Source of the DNA: Mycobacterium sp. MS1601
GTDB taxonomy: Bacteria > Actinomycetota > Actinomycetes > Mycobacteriales > Mycobacteriaceae
NCBI RefSeq assembly: GCF_001984215.1
Contig: NZ_CP019420.1
Span: 5,518,001 to 5,582,000 of the forward strand
Direction of reading: 5' to 3'
Length of the DNA stretch: 64,000 nucleotides
Positions 33,103 through 42,348 of this stretch are shown piece after piece. The translations under genes and the position numbers were made by a program. The notes beneath the pieces are model-generated. The model had not been told where the DNA came from. It searched no databases and saw nothing but the letters and a program-made list of their open reading frames with translations. The first letter of the stretch is position 1. The number at the start of each line of letters is the position of its first letter.

Positions 33103-34392
33103 TCAGGGCTCCAAGATCAGCCAGCCGTGCGGCGGCACCTGCGTGTGCTGCACGCGTTCCTGTGGTGGTGCGCCGGAACCGGCGATCACCAGCCCGGGCA
33201 CGTCGACGGGCAACGGCGCGTCGTCGATGTTCAGCGCCACCACCAGTGCGTGGTCTTCGCCTCGGGTTTCGTACACATAACCACGGTTGTCGACCTCCAC
33301 CGCGGTGGTCCGCGCCGTATGCAGCCAGGGGTGGCGGCGGCGCAGCCCGATCAGGAACTGGTGCAGGGCGAACAGGTCGCGGCCCACCGCGTCGGCTGGG
33401 AACGGGGGAACGCCGAACTCCGGGCGTACCGCGTCGTCACCGCCGGCTCGGTCTTCCTTGATGCCCTGGAATCCGAATTCGTCGCCGGCGTAGATGGTGG
33501 GCACACCGCCGAGGGTCATCAGCAGCACAGCGGCATGGGCCACATGTTCGGGTCGCTCGAGCTTGCTGGCGATGCGGGTGACGTCGTGGTTGCCGATGAA
33601 GGTCTGCGGTACGAACGAGGCCAGGAAGTCGTTGTGGCGTCGAAGCGCCCAGTTGAGTTCGTGGAAGTTGCCGTCGTTGAGGCTGCTCCAGATGGCTTTC
33701 CAGAGTTCGTACTGAGTGACGGCGTCGAACCCGGCCTGGGAGACCATGCCCACGTAGTCGCCGTGGATGACCTCACCGACGAACCAGGCCTGCGGGTGCG
33801 CTTCCCTTACCCGCGGCAACACCTGAGCCCAGAACCGTTGTGGTACAGCGTAGGCCGCGTCCAGGCGCCAGCCGTCGGCACCCCGGTCCAGCCAGTGGTT
33901 CATCACGTCGACGATGTAGTCGACCACCGCCGGGTTGTTGTGGTTGAGGGTGATCAGCTCACCATGGCCTTCGAAGGTGTGGAATCGGCCCGGACGCCCC
34001 CGGAACCAGCGCGCCGCCTCTTCGTCGCCGTCCAGGGCCGCACGGTAGGCGGGGAAATCGGTGCCGACGTGGTTGAACACCCCGTCGAGCAGCACCCGCA
34101 GCCCGCGCTCGTGTGCCTGCTGGATGACGGCGTCGAAATCGTTGTCATCACCCAGGCGCGGATCGATGCGCTTGTGGTCGGTGGTGTCGTAACCGTGTGT
34201 ACGAGAGGCGAATACCGGTCCCAGAGCGATGCCGGAGGCCCCGAGGGCAATTGCGTGGTCCAGCCAGTCGATCACCCGCAGCAGCCTGTGTTCCTCCAGG
34301 CCGGGTGCTACGTCGGCGGGGTACGCGCCCACGAAGCCGAGGGGGTAGATCTGCCACCAGATCGCGTGTTTCACCCACTCGGCTTCGGTCAT
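33103..34392 (-). CDS. Alpha-amylase-family glycoside hydrolase (GH13)
   Basis: A 429-aa cytosolic GH13 enzyme hydrolysing or rearranging alpha-glucosidic bonds. Four conserved regions are seen: LLDGVFNHVG (His108), DGWRLDAAY (nucleophile Asp178), WFVGEVIHGDY (acid Glu207) and FIGNHD (Asp270). No signal peptide. A short beta C-terminal domain ends in GWLILEP. The ATG at 34392 overlaps the stop of the deaminase gene by 4 nt; upstream codons lie in that gene. It is smaller than trehalose synthase or GlgE and probably acts on short oligosaccharides. Its coupling to a deaminase gene is odd and unexplained. Confidence 0.9.
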   Translation of the reverse strand: MTEAEWVKHAIWWQIYPLGFVGAYPADVAPGLEEHRLLRVIDWLDHAIALGASGIALGPVFASRTHGYDTTDHKRIDPRLGDDNDFDAVIQQAHERGLRVLLDGVFNHVGTDFPAYRAALDGDEEAARWFRGRPGRFHTFEGHGELITLNHNNPAVVDYIVDVMNHWLDRGADGWRLDAAYAVPQRFWAQVLPRVREAHPQAWFVGEVIHGDYVGMVSQAGFDAVTQYELWKAIWSSLNDGNFHELNWALRRHNDFLASFVPQTFIGNHDVTRIASKLERPEHVAHAAVLLMTLGGVPTIYAGDEFGFQGIKEDRAGGDDAVRPEFGVPPFPADAVGRDLFALHQFLIGLRRRHPWLHTARTTAVEVDNRGYVYETRGEDHALVVALNIDDAPLPVDVPGLVIAGSGAPPQERVQHTQVPPHGWLILEP

Positions 34393-34868
34393 GGCCGGAA
34401 CCGGGCTTCGTAGAGGGATTTCATCTCTTCCTCGAATTGTGGTGCGGGGCCGTCGGCAACGACCCGAGGTGCAACGGTGGTGATGGGTAGAGCGGCCACC
34501 GGCGACGGCGGAGCGCCCCAGTCGGCAAGCCACTTCGAAAGCTGCTGCGACGATGTGGCGTACACGATGCGTCCCAGTCCAACCCACGCGTGCGCAGCCG
34601 AACACATCGGGCAGTGCTCACCGGAGGTGTACACCGTCGCCCTGATGCGACGCACCGGCGCGACGTTCTCGGCCGCCCACCGGGCGATCGCGAACTCCGG
34701 GTGTTGAGTGGCGTCGCCGCCCTTGACGCGGTTGCGGTCCTCGAAAAGGGTATGTCCGTCGGCGTCGACCAGGATGGACCCGAAGGGTTCGTCCCCGTCG
34801 TCGAGCGCGGCACGCGCCAGCTCGACACACCGCGCCAGCCGTTCGACGTCGAGGTCGTTCAGGGCCAC
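34389..34868 (-). CDS. Nucleoside/guanine deaminase-like (CDA superfamily)
   Basis: A 159-aa zinc-dependent deaminase. The Zn/proton-shuttle motif appears as HPEFAIA and the second zinc motif as HCPMCSAAHAW, matching HxE...PCxxC of guanine deaminase and tRNA-adenosine deaminase relatives. EPFGSILVDADGHTLFEDRNRV is the conserved first strand. The C-terminal FEEEMKSLYEARF resembles guanine-deaminase-like proteins. The start is uncertain: GTG at 34868 gives VALNDLDVERLARCVELAR; an in-frame start at 34922 would add 18 residues. Coupled to the GH13 gene. Substrate unproven. Confidence 0.85.
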   Translation of the reverse strand: MALNDLDVERLARCVELARAALDDGDEPFGSILVDADGHTLFEDRNRVKGGDATQHPEFAIARWAAENVAPVRRIRATVYTSGEHCPMCSAAHAWVGLGRIVYATSSQQLSKWLADWGAPPSPVAALPITTVAPRVVADGPAPQFEEEMKSLYEARFRP

Positions 34869-35028
34869 GAGGCGAGAGTCTACGCACCAGCCGATAGCAC
34901 GCCAGCTCGACTGCCGCCGCACAGGCGTGTCTTGCGGGCGTGACCTCGAGGTGTCTCGGCCACGAAATCTCGACTGCCAGCACTCTTGCCGCCAGGCACA
35001 GGGCCCCGATCGATGCCGGCGAACCGCC

Positions 35029-36696
35029 TCAAACGTTCATCCGGCACGCGCACGACGCGGTGATCGGCACGTCGGCGCGGGCCTTGGCCAGGTCCAGCTG
35101 GCGCCCGATGATCTGCGCTTCGGCGGTGCGACCCAGCTTGGTGAGGCATTCGTGGTAGCCGTGCAGGCTCCAGAGGTTGTTCGGGTGCTGGCAGGGCCGG
35201 GCCAGGGTGGGGTCCAGCCCAAGATCCGCTTCGTACACCTTCGCGGCTTCCGCCACGTGTCCCTGTTCCAGCAGCAGCGCACCGTAGGCGTGCCGGGTGG
35301 GCTGCATCCACCCCCAGGGTTCGTCATACGGAAGTTCATCGTCTAATTCGATTGCCTTTCTGAGACGTTCGAATGCGAGGTCGTAGTGGCGCTCCCGGTA
35401 GGCGATCTCACCGTCCAGCATTGCGCGTGCGACGTCGAGGATGTCGCGGCTGGTGTTGTTGAACAGATACCGGCTGTCGGGGACGGTTGCATAGGCGGCC
35501 TCGAACGCATCCCGCTCGGCCTTGGCCTGCGCCAATTGGCCCTTGGCGGCGTGCGCCACCCCGCGGCCGTAATGGGTCATGGCTGCAGTGGTGCAGTACA
35601 GCGCGACATCTTCGGGCAGCGGCTCGGCGATCAGGTCATCCCAGCGACCGAAGCGAATCAGGACATGAATCCGTAACGGCACAAACGCTTCCAACCAGTC
35701 CGCCATGGGCGGCGACTCGATGGACAGCAACTCCGGTGTCAGTTGTGCGGCCAGTTCATCGGCCGCCGACAGTGCTACCCGGAACTGACCGCTGAACATC
35801 GCCGAATACACCACGAAGTGCAGGTCGTGGGCGCGGTAGAGCGAGTAGAAGTTCAGTGGCCCTTGGTTTTCGACGAACTTGCGGTCGGCTTTCACCGCGG
35901 ACTGGTTGGACACCACCGAACTGCGGTAGTCACCGCACAGCACGTCGATATGAGTTGGCATGTGCTGCAGGTGCCCGGCGTCGGGAACCAGATCCCGGAG
36001 TAGGTCCGCAGCGGGTAGTGCGTCTTCGGGGTGAGACGACATCTCCATGGTGTGGATGTAGATGTGCAGCAGTCCGGGGTGCTCTTTGCCCGCATCGGTG
36101 GCCAGAGCCGCGTCCAGGATGCGTTTGGCCTCGACCACCCGTGAACCGGGTGCGGGCTCGCCGGTGCGGGTGTCCCACAGCGCCCACGCGGTGACGTTCA
36201 CCAAGGCGTCGGCTGCCAATGTCTGGACGTCGATGTCCTCGGGGTAGGCGTTGCTCAGCTCCACCATCGCGTCTGCATAGGCAGTGTGCCCGGCTGCGAG
36301 TGCGTCGAGATCTTCGGGGTTGTCGGTGGGAAAGCGGCTGGCCAGGGCGTCGATAAGGCCGCGCTCGGCGGGCGTGGTGTGACCTTCGGCGGCCAGTTGC
36401 AACTCCATCCTGGCTCGGGCCAGCGAGACGGCGATGTCGGTGGGGTCGAAGGCCTCCCACGCCTTGTTGTAGTTGGGGCCGATGGCATACGCAATACCCC
36501 ACCGCGCGATGGACAGTCGGGGGTCATGGCTGAGTGCTTTCTCGAAGCACGAGATCGCCTCATCGTGATTGAAGGCAAAGGCCCACACCAGTCCTCGGTT
36601 GAACCACAATTGTGCTTGTGCAGAAGGGGTTTCGACTAGACGGTGATATCTGCCGAGATCGTAGTAGGGTTCGGCGCCGACCGCTTCGGTAGTCAT
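35029..36696 (-). CDS. TPR-repeat protein
   Basis: A 555-aa cytosolic tetratricopeptide-repeat-like protein. QLWFNRGLVWAFAFNHDEAISCFEKALSHDP is a clear TPR, with further helical repeats through the length (HYGRGVAHAAKGQLAQAKAERDAF; YGALLLEQGHVAEAAKVYEADLGLDP; LWSLHGYHECLTKLGRTAEAQIIGRQL). HIYIHTMEMSSHPEDAL and HMPTHIDVLCGDY carry conserved His residues of this family. The last residues are SCACRMNV, a C-x-C tail. The ATG at 36696 has a -10 box 7 nt upstream. No catalytic domain recognised; likely a scaffold. Confidence 0.8.
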   Translation of the reverse strand: MTTEAVGAEPYYDLGRYHRLVETPSAQAQLWFNRGLVWAFAFNHDEAISCFEKALSHDPRLSIARWGIAYAIGPNYNKAWEAFDPTDIAVSLARARMELQLAAEGHTTPAERGLIDALASRFPTDNPEDLDALAAGHTAYADAMVELSNAYPEDIDVQTLAADALVNVTAWALWDTRTGEPAPGSRVVEAKRILDAALATDAGKEHPGLLHIYIHTMEMSSHPEDALPAADLLRDLVPDAGHLQHMPTHIDVLCGDYRSSVVSNQSAVKADRKFVENQGPLNFYSLYRAHDLHFVVYSAMFSGQFRVALSAADELAAQLTPELLSIESPPMADWLEAFVPLRIHVLIRFGRWDDLIAEPLPEDVALYCTTAAMTHYGRGVAHAAKGQLAQAKAERDAFEAAYATVPDSRYLFNNTSRDILDVARAMLDGEIAYRERHYDLAFERLRKAIELDDELPYDEPWGWMQPTRHAYGALLLEQGHVAEAAKVYEADLGLDPTLARPCQHPNNLWSLHGYHECLTKLGRTAEAQIIGRQLDLAKARADVPITASCACRMNV

Positions 36697-36703
36697 GGTG
36701 CAC

Positions 36704-36709
36704 ACCCTA
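36704..36709 (-). promoter_or_regulatory. -10 box of TPR gene
   Basis: On the minus strand TAGGGT is followed by 7 nt and then the ATG at 36696, the leaderless arrangement. Confidence 0.45.
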
Positions 36710-36805
36710 GAGCGTGGAGACGAGCTGGGGGAGGGGCGAGCGCATCTGAACGCACCGGTAGCCGGCGGACCGGGTTGGTCCGTCGGCTGGTGGTGCACTC
36801 CGGGG

Positions 36806-38085
36806 TTAGGGATCGCCGGGGTCGAGGATGCGTTCTGGGAAGTGCCGCCCCGACGACGGTGTCACCGAATGGACCCCACCCCCAGAACTCGACAGCGGAC
36901 AACCCCGCTCCGGTCCACACACCAGGGTCAGATCCTCGATGTTGGTCTGGCCGCCGTGCTGCCAATCGGCATTCGCATGATGAACCTGCGACCGATACGC
37001 ATTGGCGGTGCAGCCAGGCATGGTGCAACCCCGATGTGTGGCCAACAACATCAGTCGCTGTGGCACTGAGGCGGTGCGCCGCGACCGCCCCAGATGCAGT
37101 GGCAGTCCTTTACCGTCGAACAGTGCCAACCAGGGCCGGGAGTGGGCGACCAGAGCCAGGACGTCGGACATGGGAGTGGGGTGCCGCCGGCAGTGACACC
37201 GTGCCCGATGCGGTTTTCGAGGTCAGTCAGGTTGGCGACGATGATGAGGGTGGCGGGCAGCCCGTTGAGGGTGCTGATCGGCATGCCGGTCAGCAATTGG
37301 CGACGCATCCACATCAGGGCGTCGTGGGTGCGTTGGCCGTGGGTGCGGGTGTCGGCGCGTTTCTGCTCCTCACTCGGCGTTCCCGATACACAGGGGGTGT
37401 CATTCCAGGATCGGTTCCAGCAGCGCCCAGGCGTGTGGGGTGAGCAGTCCGTCGATCGGAATCAACCCATCCGGGCGTTGTGTGCCGCGCCGCAGATACG
37501 CCCGCGCCACCCGATCTTCATCGCAGAATTCGCCGTCCTGATTCAACAGATACGCCAACCGGTCAGCGGCTGTGACGAACTCGTCGACGGTCAATACGGA
37601 CGCGTGTGTGGCTAGTTCAGCTTCGGCGGACTCCCGGGTCTGGGCATCAACAAACGCTGGGAGTTTCCGAAAAAACGACGTCATGGTGGTGATGTGGTCG
37701 GTGCTGATCACTCCGTGGGCTTGGCCGTGGGCCACGCCGGCGCCAAGGCTTCCCCGGTCAGAGACTGCCGCGGACCCAACAACTCCGCGTTCGTCAGGCG
37801 GCGGTAGGCGTCGGCGTCGTTGATCCGCAACCGGGCGGCCAGTACCGTGGTGCAGCTTGTGGCTCCGAGTTGTTTCGGGGTGCATTCCGTTGTGAGGCGT
37901 TGATACACCGGGTGATCGAGCACCGGCTGCTGACGGGCCACGGTTTCGCGGCGTTGCTGGAGCTCCAACAATTCCCCATGGGTGAACCCGTCGATCGAAT
38001 ACCGGTTCATCCGCGCGGTCGCTTCTTCGATCAGCGTCAGGTCAGCCAGCATCGCCTCCCTGTCCTGCACCGCCGATCCACCCAT
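36806..38085 (-). pseudogene. DUF222/HNH endonuclease, 13E12-repeat family, decayed
   Basis: Remnant of a 13E12-type gene read in four pieces. Piece one: MGGSAVQDREAMLADL to LTGEALAPA (to about 37740). Piece two: VAHGQAHGVISTDH to ALLEPILE, stop at 37400. Piece three: GTPSEEQKRADTRTHGQRTHDALMW to HGVTAGG. Piece four: MSDVLALVAHSRPWLALFDG with the HNH core HHANADWQHGGQTNIEDLTLVCG, stop at 36806. Breaks: a 1-nt loss near 37734-37738; a frame change near 37400 where about a dozen family residues (usual APGMCNPxDE) are also missing; and a 1-nt C-run loss near 37172-37181. The internal deletion makes true decay likely. The last zinc/His of the HNH (CGPHH) reads CGPER. A perfect SOS box lies just upstream. 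Confidence 0.85.
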
Positions 38086-38088
38086 AAC

Positions 38089-38104
38089 TCGAACAGTAGT
38101 TCGA
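38089..38104. promoter_or_regulatory. LexA (SOS) box
   Basis: TCGAACAGTAGTTCGA is a perfect match to the mycobacterial SOS box TCGAAC-N4-GTTCGA, 3 nt upstream of the ATG (38085) of the decayed 13E12 gene. 13E12 genes are known LexA targets in M. tuberculosis. Confidence 0.9.
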
Positions 38105-38182
38105 TCCACCGACAAAAAAGCTCGCAGCGTGGCAACAGATACTGAAGTGGCACACGAGGTTTCACCCAGTAACATCGCCATC

Positions 38183-38566
38183 ATGATTCGCTGCGTACGA
38201 CTGTGGACTGGTCAAGATGGTGGCTCGCACGTCCAGATCGGGAAGCTGGACATGCGGCCGGGCCGCAACGACGATCTGGTGTCCGGGGCGATGTCAGCCG
38301 CGCATGTCACGGTCGAGGAGACGGCGGGCGGCGGTGCGTTGGCCTGGCATACCGCCCCGGTGCGGCAGCTGGTCGTGACGCTGAGCGGCACACTGCTTTT
38401 TGTCACACGTGACGGTGAGCAGTTCACCTTGCATCCCGGCGACATCCTCCTCGCCGAGGACACCGCGGGCAGTGGTCACCAGTGGCAGCTAGAAGGCGAC
38501 GATCCCTGGCGCCGCATGTACGTCGTGCTGGCGCCAGGGACCGAAGTGCCCTTCGTGTGCGACTAG
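38183..38566 (+). CDS. Cupin-domain protein
   Basis: A 127-aa single-domain cupin. Motif 1 corresponds to VTVEETAGGGALAWHTAPVRQLVVTLSGTLLFVTRDGEQFTLHPGDILLAEDTAGSGHQW, with His, Gln and the LHPGDILLAEDTAGSGHQW turn; the metal-ligand set looks incomplete. The start is the ATG at 38183 (MIRCVRLWTGQDGGSHV). It is convergent with the permease gene (4-nt overlap) and downstream of the SOS region but on the other strand. No function can be assigned beyond small-molecule binding. Confidence 0.85.
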   Translation: MIRCVRLWTGQDGGSHVQIGKLDMRPGRNDDLVSGAMSAAHVTVEETAGGGALAWHTAPVRQLVVTLSGTLLFVTRDGEQFTLHPGDILLAEDTAGSGHQWQLEGDDPWRRMYVVLAPGTEVPFVCD

Positions 38567-40158
38567 TGACCGGCCACCACGTCGGATTCGTCCACGTCCA
38601 CCGGATCTTTGGAACCGGGCAGGAAGTGGTAGATGAGGCACACCAGACCGAAGAAGACGTAGCCCAACGACACTGACGGGCTGGCGGCCCACTCGACCTG
38701 CGGGGCGTGGATCAGGCCGATGAACGACAGCACCGCCCCCACACCGGCGGCGATCGCGGCGTAGAGGAATTTCTTCTCCAGGATGAAGCACACCATGCTT
38801 CCGAAGATCAGGCCAACCAGCACCGCGCCCTCTCCCAGCACCTTGAGGCCTTCGTAGACCACCCCGGCACCATTGAGAGCTTCCATGCCCACTTCGGAGG
38901 CCGACGTGCCTGCGGCGTTCAGTGCGTTGTCTATCAGGCCTCGACCCCATTCCGCGAGGTTGGGTAGCAGCGCGGCCACCACGGCCACCGCATGCAATCG
39001 CGGCACCGCCTGGAAGGCCTGAGCGCCGATCAGCAGGCCGATGTACAACAGGATCGGCACGATCGCCGGCACCGGCAGGAGTGCATCGAGGATGCCGAAA
39101 AGGCCGACGAAACACAGGATTCCGATGGCGACGCCGCTGGCCAGTGAGTACGACGCGCGGCCTCCGGCGTCCTTCCAGCCCGGATGGCCGATGTAGACGG
39201 CGGGCGGGAACGGTGAACCGAAGGCGGAACCGACGATGGCGCCGGCGCCGTCGGCCAGCAGCACACTGCGCAAGTTGTAGTTGTCACCTGCGGCTGCCGC
39301 GGACTCCACGTTGCTCATGGCCTCGGTGAAGTTGTAGACACCCAGCGGAATGGCGGTGCCCAGTAGCGGTGCCAGATCCGACAAGCCATTGAACAGCAGG
39401 TCGATTCGCAGATCCGGGATGCCGATCGCGATGTTGGAGACAGCGGCGGTGACATCCGGCGCGGACATGAAACCACCAGCCCAGCCGATCGCGGTACCCA
39501 CCAGCAGTGCGGCCAGTCCCACCGGGATGTTGAACGGCAGCTTCATGTTGGTGAAAAAACCGATCAGGATGATTGCCAGCACAGGCAGGCCGATCCAAGC
39601 CGCTTCCCACATCTGCGCGGCGGGTCGCATCGAGATGAAGGTGATGGAAATGCCGGCCAGGGTGCCCAGCATCGCGGCGCGTGGGGTGAGTTTGCGGATG
39701 TAGGGCCCGACGAACGCCCCGATCATCACGATGACACCGATCAGGAATGCCCATGCCAGACCCGCTTCCCACGCGCGTATCGGATCGTCGGTGTTGAGGT
39801 ACACCGGCAGCATGACCACGAAAACCACGATGAACATGTGCGGGACGCTGGGTCCGTACGGCAGAGCCGTGACGTCCGAACGGTTTTCCTTCCTGGCCAG
39901 GCGGCGGGCCAGGAAGGTGTAGTACAGGTTGCCCAGGATCAGCGCGACGCCGAGGGCCGGCAGCACTGTTCCGAGCACGTCACCGGCCGGTACGGCGATG
40001 ACGCCGATCATCAGACCGGTCAAGGTGAGGACGTTGACCAGGATGTTGAATCCCAGCCCGAAGAACGCATTGAGATCGCCTCGGGTCCACCAGGAGACTC
40101 CGGGCGGGGTGGCTTTGTCGGTGGACGGTTGGGCCGGCGGATCGCTGACTGTGCTCAT
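38563..40158 (-). CDS. NCS2/AzgA-like nucleobase permease
   Basis: A 531-aa integral membrane transporter with about 12-14 helices, in the NCS2 xanthine/uracil/AzgA superfamily. FFGLGFNILVNVLTLTGLMIGVI, NRSDVTALPYGPSVPHMFI (the conserved substrate-loop TALPYG), PLGVYNFTEAMSNVESAAAAGDNYNLRSVLLADGAGAIVGSAFGSPFPPAVYIGHPGWKDAGGR (NFTE and GSPFP signature) are visible. It is the last gene of the GntR-amidase-isochorismatase operon. In that context it may import biuret, cyanurate, or an oxidised purine or barbiturate-like ring; the substrate is inferred from neighbours only. Confidence 0.85.
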   Translation of the reverse strand: MSTVSDPPAQPSTDKATPPGVSWWTRGDLNAFFGLGFNILVNVLTLTGLMIGVIAVPAGDVLGTVLPALGVALILGNLYYTFLARRLARKENRSDVTALPYGPSVPHMFIVVFVVMLPVYLNTDDPIRAWEAGLAWAFLIGVIVMIGAFVGPYIRKLTPRAAMLGTLAGISITFISMRPAAQMWEAAWIGLPVLAIILIGFFTNMKLPFNIPVGLAALLVGTAIGWAGGFMSAPDVTAAVSNIAIGIPDLRIDLLFNGLSDLAPLLGTAIPLGVYNFTEAMSNVESAAAAGDNYNLRSVLLADGAGAIVGSAFGSPFPPAVYIGHPGWKDAGGRASYSLASGVAIGILCFVGLFGILDALLPVPAIVPILLYIGLLIGAQAFQAVPRLHAVAVVAALLPNLAEWGRGLIDNALNAAGTSASEVGMEALNGAGVVYEGLKVLGEGAVLVGLIFGSMVCFILEKKFLYAAIAAGVGAVLSFIGLIHAPQVEWAASPSVSLGYVFFGLVCLIYHFLPGSKDPVDVDESDVVAGH

Positions 40159-40169
40159 GACGGTTCCTC

Positions 40170-40865
40170 TCAGGCTGCGGTGGGGGCGAGGGATTTGAGT
40201 GCGGGGATGACGGCAGCGGTGTCGGCGACCCAGCCGAAGATGCCGCCCTGGGCGGCGATCATCTTCAGCCCGACTTCCTGGAACTCAGGGAAATACGAAC
40301 CGACACAATCGGATACCACCAGACACTCGTAGCCGCGGTCGTTCGCTTCGCGGGTGGTGGTGTGGACGCAAACCTCGGTGGTGACGCCCGTCATCAGCAG
40401 TTGTGTGATGCCGTTCTCGGTGAGGATGTCCTGCAGGGGAGTGGCGTAGAAGGCGCCTTTGCCGGGCTTGTCGATCACGACCTCGCCCTCCACAGGGGCC
40501 AGGTCGTCGATGATGTCGTGGCCGTACTCGCCCTGGATCAGGATGCGGCCGTACTTGCCCGGGTCGCCGATGCGCTTGGACGGGGCGCCGCGGGTGAGTT
40601 TGGCCGGCGGGCAGTCCGAAAGGTCCGGCTTGTGGCCCTCACGGGTGTGGATCACCATGATGCCGGCCTCGCGGGCCGCCCCGATCAGCGCGGCCAGCGG
40701 TTCCACCACCTTGGTGAGCTGGTCGACGTCGTTGCCGAGGCTCTCGCCGAAACCACCGGGCAGCATGAAGTCTCGTTGCATGTCGATGACGATCAGGGCG
40801 GTCTTGCCGGCGATCAGTGGGAACGGGCCGGGGTTGGCGGGAATGTCGACGGTGCTACTGCTCAC
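40170..40865 (-). CDS. Isochorismatase-family amidohydrolase, biuret-hydrolase-like
   Basis: A 231-aa cysteine hydrolase. Probable triad: Asp28 (VIDMQRDF), Lys133 (IDKPGKGAF) and Cys166 (TTEVCVHTT). The segments [35 protein letters not shown] and [18 protein letters not shown] agree with biuret hydrolase (BiuH) and its relatives RutB and N-carbamoylsarcosine amidase. BiuH converts biuret to allophanate and ammonia. It is coupled to an allophanate-hydrolase-like amidase (4-nt overlap), the enzyme of the next step, so biuret or a related ureide is the best guess. Family sure, substrate moderate. Confidence 0.85.
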   Translation of the reverse strand: MSSSTVDIPANPGPFPLIAGKTALIVIDMQRDFMLPGGFGESLGNDVDQLTKVVEPLAALIGAAREAGIMVIHTREGHKPDLSDCPPAKLTRGAPSKRIGDPGKYGRILIQGEYGHDIIDDLAPVEGEVVIDKPGKGAFYATPLQDILTENGITQLLMTGVTTEVCVHTTTREANDRGYECLVVSDCVGSYFPEFQEVGLKMIAAQGGIFGWVADTAAVIPALKSLAPTAA

Positions 40866-42265
40866 AGGTGCTCCTTGGTGGTGACGGTGATGGACGACGG
40901 GGTGTCGACGGTTCGGGGTTCATCGAGCAACTGCGCGGCCAGTTGCAGTGCGATGTCATCGGTTTGGGCGGCACCCAGCAGGGTCGCGCTGTACGGGCGG
41001 CCGTCGGACAGGGTGCCAAGTGGTATCGCGACACCGAGCAGATCCAGCAGATTGCCGAAGTGGGTGTAGTGGCCCAGCATGGTGTTGGTGTCGATGGGCC
41101 GCTCCAGTACCTGGTCGACGGTGAAGGTGGTGCCGATGGTGGGAACCACCATGACGTCCATGTCGCGCCAAAGACGCAGCACTTCGGCACGCAGTTCCTG
41201 CAGTTGCTGCAGTGCCGCGAAGGCGTCCACCGCGGTGTACTTCTGCCCGGACGCCAGGATGTCGCGTACCACCGGGTGAATTGAATCAGGCTGGGCAGCA
41301 AGGAATTCCCCGAACACCACCAGACGTTCTGCCACCCAGGGGCCCTGGTACAGCAGCTCGCCGGCGGCCAGGAACGGTGCCAGTGACACGTCGACAACCT
41401 GCACCTGGCCGGCCAGTCGGTGTCGAAAGGCCAGGTGCGCCTGCTTCATGGCGTCGTCGCCGAAGAATTCGAGTTCGTCGACGGCGGGCAGGCCCACGCG
41501 GATCGGCGCGCCGCTGTAACGAGGTCCGCGATCGCGGGACCAGCCGTCGTTGTCGTCGCGGCCTGCCATCACGTCGAAGGCGCGGTCCACGTCGTCGATG
41601 CAACCTGCCATCAGGGTGATGCAGTCCAGGGACTTGCAGGCGGGCACCAGGCCAACGGCGCTGATGAGTCCTCGGGAGGGCTTGAACCCGATCACACCGT
41701 TGAGTGCTGCGGGCACCCGGCCGGAACCCGCGGTGTCAGTGGCGACGGCGAAGGGCACCTGCCCCAGTGCGACGGCCAGTGCGGAACCGGAGGACGAGCC
41801 GCCGGAGATCATGTTGCCGCCGTAAACGCTTCGCGGGGTGGTGTACGGAGTGCGGGTGCCGTTCAGCCCGGTGGCGAACTGGTCCAGGTTGGTCTTGCCG
41901 ACGTACAGCGCGCCTGCGTCGAGCAGACGCTGCACCACGGGCGCGGTGTCGGTGGCGACGTAGGAGAAGTCGGGGCAGGACAGGGTGGTGGGGACACCTT
42001 CGACGTCGATGCTGTCCTTGACGCCGAACGGCACGCCGTAGAGCGGCAGCGCTCGTGCGCCGGGCCGGTTCTCGATGTCGCGGGCGGCAGCCAGCAGTTC
42101 CTCGCGGGGCACGGTGGACAGCCAGGTGCCGTCATCTCCGCGTGCAGCAATCGCATCTGCCACGCGCGCTGCGGTTTTGGAGGGCGAACCCGAGCCGCTG
42201 GCATGAGATTCGAGGATTTCGGCGACGGAAGGTCCCAGTGACGGGCCCGGTGAGTACACGACCAT
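40862..42265 (-). CDS. Amidase-signature enzyme, allophanate-hydrolase-like (AtzF-type)
   Basis: A 467-aa amidase-signature enzyme with the Ser-cisSer-Lys triad: Lys83 in [12 protein letters not shown], cis-Ser in GGSSSGSA (155-162) and nucleophile Ser181 in [41 protein letters not shown] and [20 protein letters not shown] match AtzF/DUR1,2 allophanate hydrolases rather than GatA. The C-terminal domain of long AtzF proteins is absent. It would hydrolyse allophanate to ammonia and CO2. The promoter region holds a TTGTCGACA operator shared with gntR. Second gene of the operon. Confidence 0.82.
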   Translation of the reverse strand: MVVYSPGPSLGPSVAEILESHASGSGSPSKTAARVADAIAARGDDGTWLSTVPREELLAAARDIENRPGARALPLYGVPFGVKDSIDVEGVPTTLSCPDFSYVATDTAPVVQRLLDAGALYVGKTNLDQFATGLNGTRTPYTTPRSVYGGNMISGGSSSGSALAVALGQVPFAVATDTAGSGRVPAALNGVIGFKPSRGLISAVGLVPACKSLDCITLMAGCIDDVDRAFDVMAGRDDNDGWSRDRGPRYSGAPIRVGLPAVDELEFFGDDAMKQAHLAFRHRLAGQVQVVDVSLAPFLAAGELLYQGPWVAERLVVFGEFLAAQPDSIHPVVRDILASGQKYTAVDAFAALQQLQELRAEVLRLWRDMDVMVVPTIGTTFTVDQVLERPIDTNTMLGHYTHFGNLLDLLGVAIPLGTLSDGRPYSATLLGAAQTDDIALQLAAQLLDEPRTVDTPSSITVTTKEHL

Positions 42266-42269
42266 AACT

Positions 42270-42284
42270 GTCGATTGTCGACAG
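42270..42284. promoter_or_regulatory. GntR operator upstream of amidase operon
   Basis: GTCGATTGTCGACAG, containing the FCD-GntR-type core TTGTCGACA, lies 4-19 nt upstream of the amidase start. The 14-nt string GTCGATTGTCGACA recurs exactly upstream of gntR. Confidence 0.6.
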
Positions 42285-42348
42285 AATCGTGGCGGATCAG
42301 CGTCGGCTGTGTGTCATTTGTGTTAGTTATCCCGGTGCAGACCAGGGT

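Noticed and set aside
31960..34413. 817-codon open frame on the plus strand across the cyclase, DUF1810, Ddn-like and GH13 genes
   Set aside because: It runs antisense or out of frame through four recognisable genes and shows no protein family signature.
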